Shown: positions 58,696 to 64,000 of the stretch, piece after piece | How the letters are laid out: each line of letters starts with the position of its first letter | How positions within the stretch are numbered: position 1 is the first letter of the stretch | DNA from: Clostridiales bacterium | GTDB lineage: Bacteria > Bacillota > Clostridia > Peptostreptococcales > Anaerovoracaceae | Direction of reading: 5' to 3' | Length of the DNA: 64,000 nucleotides | Assembly: GCA_022773945.1 (NCBI GenBank) | Contig: JALFNS010000010.1 | Location: forward strand, 1 to 64,000 | Translations under genes and position numbers: made by a program | Notes under the pieces: generated by a model | What the model was told of the DNA's origin: nothing | The model's input: only the letters and a program-made list of their open reading frames with translations | The model's database searches: none

Positions 58696-58974
58696 TCTGA
58701 CAAAATCCTTTCCCTCACAAATTTTTTGTCAGACTCTGTAACTAAGCTAAGGGATTTTCTGACAAGAACCGCGGAACCGGAATATACTTTGTCAGAAAAT
58801 CTGACCTGCGTAAGCGTTGAAAGCTAAATCGCGAGAGAGTTAGGCAGAATCTGCTCTGTTGCCCTCCTCTGTTCTGACAAAGCATCCTCTTATCAGTAGA
58901 ATCTTGTCAGAATTCAGCAAAACCTGAACCGGGACTCTGACAAGAAGGGTAGCGATTTTGTTGTTTTTGTCAGA
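58696..58974. repeat. Alternating inverted 8-mer array (TCTGACAA/TTGTCAGA), eight sites at about 31 bp pitch
   Basis: Forward sites at 58696, 58758, 58873, 58936; reverse sites at 58726, 58789, 58904, 58967. Steps 30, 32, 31, 84, 31, 32, 31 bp. Confidence 0.9.
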
Positions 58975-60121
58975 AATTGAAGTGGCCTATGTATATATCA
59001 TTTATCATGCACCCGACTGCCGCTTCAAGGTCCCGACGGCAGCTTTCCGTAATCTCCTCAAATCTCCCGGATCCGTCAGATGCCGGGTAAACCTTCCTGA
59101 TTCCCACATCATTCAGGCGACGGCGGGCTTCCGTGGTTTTCATCTCATCCGAGATGCATCCGACCACCGCCACTGCCGGCACGCCCCGAGCTGCAGCCCT
59201 TCTTCCGACACCGCTGGCCACCTTTCCCATAAGACTTTGCATGTCCAGACGGCCTTCGCCGGTGATTACCAGATCGCATCCCTCAAGTAGCTCGTCGAAT
59301 TCCATAATATCAAGAATGTAATCGATGCCTTTCTTCAGCTCCGCCCCCAGGAAGGCGCATGCACCGGCACCCATACCTCCGGCGGCACCGCCTCCTCTTA
59401 TGCAGGAAATATCGATTTTCATCTCCCGGAGCACTGTATCGGCGAAAACCCGAAGGTTTCTGTCCAGAAGCTCAACCTGCTTCTCGTCGGCACCTTTCTG
59501 GGGCGCGAAAACATATGCCGCACCATTCTCGCCGTAGAGGGGATTGTCGATGTCGCACATACAGCTGATTTCAATGCCGGCGAGCTTTCTCTCCGTAACG
59601 CTGTTGTCAATTCTCACTATTTCATCCAGGCTCTCTCCTGTCGGCATGAAGGCTTCCCCCTGTTCATTGTAGAACACGGTGCCCAGGGCCGCCGCCATTC
59701 CCGTACCCGCGTCATTGGTGCAGCTGCCTCCAAGACCTATGAGAATCTTCCCGCATCCTGAGGATACCGCATGATCTATGAGCTGCCCCACACCATAGGT
59801 TGACGAGGTCATAGGATCACGAAGGTTATTTGTCACCATACCGGCAGCAGCCGCCATCTCTATCACAGCAAAGTCTCCGAACCTGCCGTAGCCGCTCTCA
59901 ATCTCCCAGCCAAAGGCATCCTGAACGCTGACCTTGATTCTTTCTCCATTCATTCCGTGAAGAAAGCAACTGAGTGTCCCCTCGCCGCCGTCGGCGACGG
60001 GAAGAGTTACGAACCTGCACTCAGGGAAGGCTTCGGATAACAGTCGGTATTCTATATTACACACTTCTTCGGAACTCATTGTTCCCTTGAAGGAATCGGG
60101 AATAATAATACACTTTTTCAT
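58970..60121 (-). CDS. Glycerate kinase
   Basis: IIPDSFKGTMSSEEVCNI...VADGGEGT...LIGLGGSCTNDAGTGMAAALG...GGGAAGGMGAG...VITGEGRLDMQSLMGKVASGV. Confidence 0.94.
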   Translation of the reverse strand: MKKCIIIPDSFKGTMSSEEVCNIEYRLLSEAFPECRFVTLPVADGGEGTLSCFLHGMNGERIKVSVQDAFGWEIESGYGRFGDFAVIEMAAAAGMVTNNLRDPMTSSTYGVGQLIDHAVSSGCGKILIGLGGSCTNDAGTGMAAALGTVFYNEQGEAFMPTGESLDEIVRIDNSVTERKLAGIEISCMCDIDNPLYGENGAAYVFAPQKGADEKQVELLDRNLRVFADTVLREMKIDISCIRGGGAAGGMGAGACAFLGAELKKGIDYILDIMEFDELLEGCDLVITGEGRLDMQSLMGKVASGVGRRAAARGVPAVAVVGCISDEMKTTEARRRLNDVGIRKVYPASDGSGRFEEITESCRRDLEAAVGCMINDIYIGHFNF

Positions 60122-60123
60122 AG

Positions 60124-61008
60124 CTACTTAATTATATCATATTTTGCGACCCACCGGCAGGCGTGCTCGTAGAACACAGCTGCGGCATCCGAAAGAAGCC
60201 CGCGGCTGCGACAGGCTATGCCCAGATCCCTGTACCCCGGCGGATTAATCGGGAGGGACACGATTCTCCTGTCAAATCCCTGCAGCATCATCACAGACAT
60301 GAGGCTGACGCCCAGGCCCTGTTCCACCATTGCTATCACCGCGTGGTCGTCACTCTCCACGAAACGCGCATCAAGTGTGATCCTGTTCTGCTCCAGGATT
60401 GCGGTGATTTCATCCTCAACTCCCTCGTTCAGTGCTATGTAAGGCAGCTGTGACAGCTCGGCTATGTCGAATTCATCCATATCCGCATGGCTGTCCTTCT
60501 CTGATACAATCGCCACTATAGGGTCCCTGTACAGAAACTCGGCCTCAAGCTCCGGTGCAGTGGGATATGCCACAAAACCCACATCAACTCGCCCGTCGGC
60601 AATCCAACTGACAATCTGAGCATCGGTGCCGTGGAGGAGCTCAAATCTGATTCCCGGATAACTCTGCCGGAATGATTCAATCATTCCCGGAAGCCACTGG
60701 GCGGAGACGCTGTTGAATGTCCCTACTCTTATAAGCCCCTCCCTCAATCCGTTTATTTCGTCGATTCTCTCCATCAGCCTTCTCTGGTCATGGAGAACGG
60801 TTCTGACATAGGGCAGCAGCAGTTCGCCTTCGGTTGTCGGTTTCACACCGCTGCGTCCTCTTGTCAGCAGCTTTACACCCCATTGCTCCTCCAGTGCATT
60901 CAGAGCTCTGGTCAGTCCCGACTGTGTATATCCCAGTTCCTCGGCAGCCTTCGTCATCGTGCCGGCTTCGACCGCCTTGACAAAGGCCTCGTATTGCGAA
61001 AGGTTCAT
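60124..61008 (-). CDS. LysR-family transcriptional regulator
   Basis: MNLSQYEAFVKAVEAGTMTKAAEELGYTQSGLTRALNALEEQWGVKLLTRGRSGVKPTTEGELLLPYVR; start at internal ATG. Confidence 0.94.
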   Translation of the reverse strand: MNLSQYEAFVKAVEAGTMTKAAEELGYTQSGLTRALNALEEQWGVKLLTRGRSGVKPTTEGELLLPYVRTVLHDQRRLMERIDEINGLREGLIRVGTFNSVSAQWLPGMIESFRQSYPGIRFELLHGTDAQIVSWIADGRVDVGFVAYPTAPELEAEFLYRDPIVAIVSEKDSHADMDEFDIAELSQLPYIALNEGVEDEITAILEQNRITLDARFVESDDHAVIAMVEQGLGVSLMSVMMLQGFDRRIVSLPINPPGYRDLGIACRSRGLLSDAAAVFYEHACRWVAKYDIIK

Positions 61009-61051
61009 GCCTGTCCTCCTTATTGCATGACAAATAATCATATAAATCATG

Positions 61052-61082
61052 ATAAACTTGCTGTTTTCGAATCTTAGTTTAT
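61052..61082. promoter_or_regulatory. Candidate LysR-type operator between the divergent LysR and dimethylargininase genes
   Basis: ATAAACT-N17-AGTTTAT perfect inverted repeat in the divergent intergenic region. Confidence 0.5.
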
Positions 61083-61136
61083 ATTCTATACTTTAGATAT
61101 ATAACAGGTCAAATATTTTCAACGGAGGATAATAGT

Positions 61137-61916
61137 ATGTTTACAAAAGCAATCACAAAAAAACCATGTCGAGCTCTCATAGAAGGCATCACCACCGCTC
61201 AGTTTGTAGAGCCCGGTGACAAGCCTGTATATGAGCTTGCTGCAGCACAGCACGACAAGTATGTTGAGATTCTAGAGTCGCTCGGACTCGAAGTACTGGA
61301 CCTCGATGCCGATGAAAGATATCCGGACTCCTGCTTCACTGAAGACCCGGCAGTTGTTATGGAGCGCTGTGCCGTAATCACCAATCCGGCCAGAGATTCA
61401 CGTAACGGTGAAAAGGAAGAGATCCTTCCCGCTATCCGTAAATTCTACTCGGACGATCAGATATTCCACATTGAAGCTCCCGGAACAATGGAAGGCGGAG
61501 ATGTAATGCGTGTGGGCGATCACTTCTACGTTGGTCAGAGCGACAGAACAAATGCTGAAGGTGCCCGCCAGTTCAACGAAATCGTAACGAAATTCGGCTA
61601 CACTTCATCAACTGTTCCTGTGACCGAAGGTCTGCACCTTAAGGATTTTGCGATATACCTGGAGAACAATAACATGCTCGTTACTGAAACCGTGGATAAA
61701 CTGGATGCATTCAAGGACTTCAACCGTTTCGTAATCGATCCGGATGAGCTCTACGCCATCAACAGCCTGTACATCAACGGAACCGTGCTCGTCCCTGAAG
61801 GATATCCGAAAACACTGAAGATAATTGAGGATCTGGGATATCCGGTTAAGCTTGTGGACACAAGTGAATTCAAGAAAATCGACGGCAGCCTCACCTGCCT
61901 GTCACTGAGATTCTAA
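61137..61916 (+). CDS. Dimethylargininase (DDAH)-like amidinotransferase-fold hydrolase
   Basis: PDSCFTEDPAVVMERCAVITNPARDSRNGE...EAPGTMEGGDVMRVGDHFYVGQSDRTN...VTEGLHLKD...C-terminal GSLTCLSLRF with the putative catalytic Cys. Confidence 0.88.
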   Translation: MFTKAITKKPCRALIEGITTAQFVEPGDKPVYELAAAQHDKYVEILESLGLEVLDLDADERYPDSCFTEDPAVVMERCAVITNPARDSRNGEKEEILPAIRKFYSDDQIFHIEAPGTMEGGDVMRVGDHFYVGQSDRTNAEGARQFNEIVTKFGYTSSTVPVTEGLHLKDFAIYLENNNMLVTETVDKLDAFKDFNRFVIDPDELYAINSLYINGTVLVPEGYPKTLKIIEDLGYPVKLVDTSEFKKIDGSLTCLSLRF

Positions 61917-61936
61917 CCGATACACGGAGGTGTTCT

Positions 61937-62938
61937 ATGACAGGCAAAAGCCGCAGAGGTGACAATCAGAAACTCAAGATGCTCTATCTCGCGAAAATCT
62001 TTTTTGAGGAGACTGACGATGAGCATTATCTTACCATGCCGCAGATTATCGACAAGCTGGCTTCCTGCGGTGTGAACGCCGATCGCAAAACTCTTTATCT
62101 CGATTTCGAGGAACTCAGACGCTTCGGCCTTGATATCATCTCCTTCAAGGAAGGTCGAGAATGCTTCTATCATCTCGGGAGCCGGGATTTCGAGCTGGCG
62201 GAGCTGAAGCTCCTGGTGGATTCGGTGCAGGCAGCCAAGTTTATTACCGATAAAAAATCCAAGGAACTGATCAAGAAGCTTGAATCTCTGGTCAGCAAGC
62301 ATGAGGGCAAACAGCTTCAGCGGCAGGTTGTCATCTCCGGCCGCATCAAAACCATGAACGAGAGCATCTACTACAACGTGGATAAGCTGCATGAGGCTAT
62401 CGGTGCAGATGCCCAAATTCGTTTCAGATACTATCAGTGGAATGTCAGGAAAGAAATGGAGCTCCGCAGAGACGGTGCATGGTATCAGGTCAGTCCATGG
62501 AGCCTCATGTGGGATGATGAGAATTATTATCTTGTTGCCTACGATGCCGAAGATCATAAAATCAAGCATTACCGTGTAGACAAGATGCTTCAGATTTCCG
62601 TCACAGACACACGGCGAGAAGGCAAAGAAGCTTACAGAGGTTTCGACGTTCCCCGTTACACCAAAAGCCTCTTCGGTATGTACGGCGGCGAAGAAACCAA
62701 GGTCACTCTCGAAGCAGAGAATTCCATGGTAGGCATAATGATTGACCGCTTCGGCAAGGATATATTCATAACCCCGGTGAATGAGAATCACTTCCAGACC
62801 GTTGTGAACGTGGCCGTCAGCAATCAGTTCCTAGGCTGGATAATGGCACTGGGCGACGGTGTTAAGATTATCTCGCCGGCTTCTGTTGTGGAACAGATGA
62901 AGCGGGAGATCAGGCGCCTCGCCAAGCAGTACGAATAA
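61937..62938 (+). CDS. WYL-domain transcriptional regulator with N-terminal HTH
   Basis: RGDNQKLKMLYLAKIFFEETDDEHYLTMPQIIDKLASCGVNADRKTLYLDFEELRRFGLDI...RRDGAWYQVSPWSLMWDDENYYLVAYD...KHYRVDKM. Confidence 0.94.
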   Translation: MTGKSRRGDNQKLKMLYLAKIFFEETDDEHYLTMPQIIDKLASCGVNADRKTLYLDFEELRRFGLDIISFKEGRECFYHLGSRDFELAELKLLVDSVQAAKFITDKKSKELIKKLESLVSKHEGKQLQRQVVISGRIKTMNESIYYNVDKLHEAIGADAQIRFRYYQWNVRKEMELRRDGAWYQVSPWSLMWDDENYYLVAYDAEDHKIKHYRVDKMLQISVTDTRREGKEAYRGFDVPRYTKSLFGMYGGEETKVTLEAENSMVGIMIDRFGKDIFITPVNENHFQTVVNVAVSNQFLGWIMALGDGVKIISPASVVEQMKREIRRLAKQYE

Positions 62939-62978
62939 AGCAAACGAATCGAATCGAATACGTTTCAAAGTCCGTTTT

Positions 62979-63007
62979 TTGGTACAGATATTCCTCTATA
63001 CTTTAAT
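62979..63007 (+). promoter_or_regulatory. Candidate promoter of the HIRAN gene
   Basis: TTGGTA - 17 bp - TTTAAT, about 28 bp upstream of the ATG at 63036. Confidence 0.4.
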
Positions 63008-63035
63008 CATCAGATGAAGGAGAGGATGGTGTATC

Positions 63036-63338
63036 ATGGAACGGATTTTCTTTACAATTACAGGGACAAGGTATCATTATGGTCATGAATTTTTAGAACC
63101 GAAAATGACCGTCAAACTGGTCAAAGAACCGGACAATGAATATGACAAGGAGGCTATTAAAGTTGAACTCGAAGGCCTGGGACATATAGGCTATGTAGCC
63201 AACAGTCCTCATACTGTAACCGGTGAAAGCTACAGCGCAGGCCGTCTCTACGACAAAATCGGCGACACCGCAGAAGGAACGGTTCTCTATGTCCTCCCGG
63301 ACAGTGTTATATGCTATATCGGGGAGCAAACCGAATAG
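63036..63338 (+). CDS. Stand-alone HIRAN-domain protein
   Basis: MERIFFTITGTRYHYGHEFLEPKMTVKLVKEPDNEYDKEAIKVELEGLGHIGYVANSPHTV. Confidence 0.85.
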   Translation: MERIFFTITGTRYHYGHEFLEPKMTVKLVKEPDNEYDKEAIKVELEGLGHIGYVANSPHTVTGESYSAGRLYDKIGDTAEGTVLYVLPDSVICYIGEQTE

Positions 63339-63353
63339 TATTAATACAAAAAT

Positions 63354-63378
63354 GGGCTGCGGCTTAATGCTGCAGCCC
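63354..63378. terminator. Hairpin between the convergent HIRAN and ADP-ribosylglycohydrolase genes
   Basis: gggctgc-ggcttaatgct-gcagccc followed by tttcc; AAAAA on the other side. Confidence 0.65.
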
Positions 63379-63385
63379 TTTCCTG

Positions 63386-64000
63386 TTATTCATCGATGCA
63401 TTTCTCAAAACGATCCAGCACTTCCAGTATCTCCTTAGGAAGTCTGTTTCGGCACTCCTGCTTTATATCATCGGGCACGCCGTAGAATGCTTCCGCAATA
63501 CTGCCCGCTATACATGTAAGCGTATCACAGTCACCTCCCAGAGATACGGCTGTTCTGATTACATCTTCGAAGTCAGTTCCCTCCAGAAATGCCGTAATCG
63601 CTTCAGGAACAGTCTCCTGGCAGGATTCCACGTGATAGTAATCCGGTCTGATTTCATCACAGGTTCTGGAGAGGTCATACCCGAACTCATTCACAATGTA
63701 ATCCCTGATTTCATCTTTGCTTCCGCCGTTTCTGGCTATATAGATTGCCGCCGCCGTGGATTCGGCGCCTTTTATCCCTTCCAGATGATTGTGTGTGACC
63801 TCCGCGGAAAGTCCGGCATATTTTCTGGTCTCCTCCATTGTTTCGTAGAGCCAGCCCGCTGCTGATACTCTCATGGCGGAGCCGTTACCGAAGCTTCCGT
63901 AAGGCTGAGGATTTTCTTCGTCAAGCCAGCCTATGAACCTTCCGCCATATCCTGCATACGGATATTTGTGTCCCCATCGCTGCATGCAGGAAACCACAGC
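63386..64000 (-). CDS. ADP-ribosylglycohydrolase family protein (5' end beyond the window)
   Basis: YGSFGNGSAMRVSAAGWLY...THNHLEGIKGAESTAAAIYIA...VSLGGDCDTLTCIAGSIAEAFYG. Confidence 0.92.
   Translation of the reverse strand, partial: AVVSCMQRWGHKYPYAGYGGRFIGWLDEENPQPYGSFGNGSAMRVSAAGWLYETMEETRKYAGLSAEVTHNHLEGIKGAESTAAAIYIARNGGSKDEIRDYIVNEFGYDLSRTCDEIRPDYYHVESCQETVPEAITAFLEGTDFEDVIRTAVSLGGDCDTLTCIAGSIAEAFYGVPDDIKQECRNRLPKEILEVLDRFEKCIDE

Noticed and set aside
58696-58974. CRISPR array interpretation of the regularly spaced 8-mers
   Set aside because: Repeats are only 8 bp, alternate in orientation, and no cas genes are present; classical CRISPR repeats are longer and in one orientation.
62944-62959. 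Short tandem cGAATcGAATcGAAT upstream of the HIRAN gene
   Set aside because: Only about three 5-bp units; too short to interpret.
1-64000. tRNA/rRNA genes, transposases, prophage or integrase
   Set aside because: None recognised; most intergenic gaps are too short for tRNAs and no mobile-element proteins are seen. A tRNAscan/ISfinder run would be definitive.

Overview
The window is a 64 kb chromosomal segment of a mid-GC anaerobic Firmicute (Clostridia-like by gene content and order). It is almost entirely housekeeping and metabolic genes, mostly on the minus strand. No rRNA, tRNA, prophage, transposase or CRISPR array was recognised. Main blocks are: rimP-nusA-ylxR-ylxQ-infB; metF/deoC; hypC-hypD-hypE; an acyl-CoA ligase; a tandem pair of ArsB/NhaD-type permeases; CPA2 antiporter-FNT channel-dsdA; mtnA; ppdK-glyS-DUF4342-recO-era-ybeY-phoH; an Fe-S/ferredoxin redox block (polyferredoxin-nifJ-nfnA-nfnB); corrinoid-reactivation proteins; trxA-LytTR regulator-GHKL kinase-flavodoxin; NhaC; macro domain protein; a Cna-B/beta-helix surface protein; two MoeA-type genes; glycerate kinase, LysR, dimethylargininase, WYL regulator, HIRAN and ADP-ribosylglycohydrolase. 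The most unusual signals are non-coding. (1) An intergenic array at 58696-58974 holds eight 8-mers (TCTGACAA/TTGTCAGA) in strictly alternating orientation at about 31 bp pitch. It is organised as two four-site halves offset by 177-178 bp, with conserved spacing but diverged spacers. (2) A duplicated 72-bp element (54123-54194 and 54480-54551) contains 12-bp direct repeats at 21 bp phase, a GATAATTTATC palindrome and a -10-like box. Each copy sits upstream of very small ORFs, and one copy also precedes the Cna-B surface protein. (3) A 12-bp direct repeat at 21 bp phase lies at the end of the AgrC-like kinase gene. A decayed MATE transporter fragment and a TadZ/CpaE-like protein with a degenerate P-loop are secondary points of interest. 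All homology calls come from reading the translations; no database searches were run.
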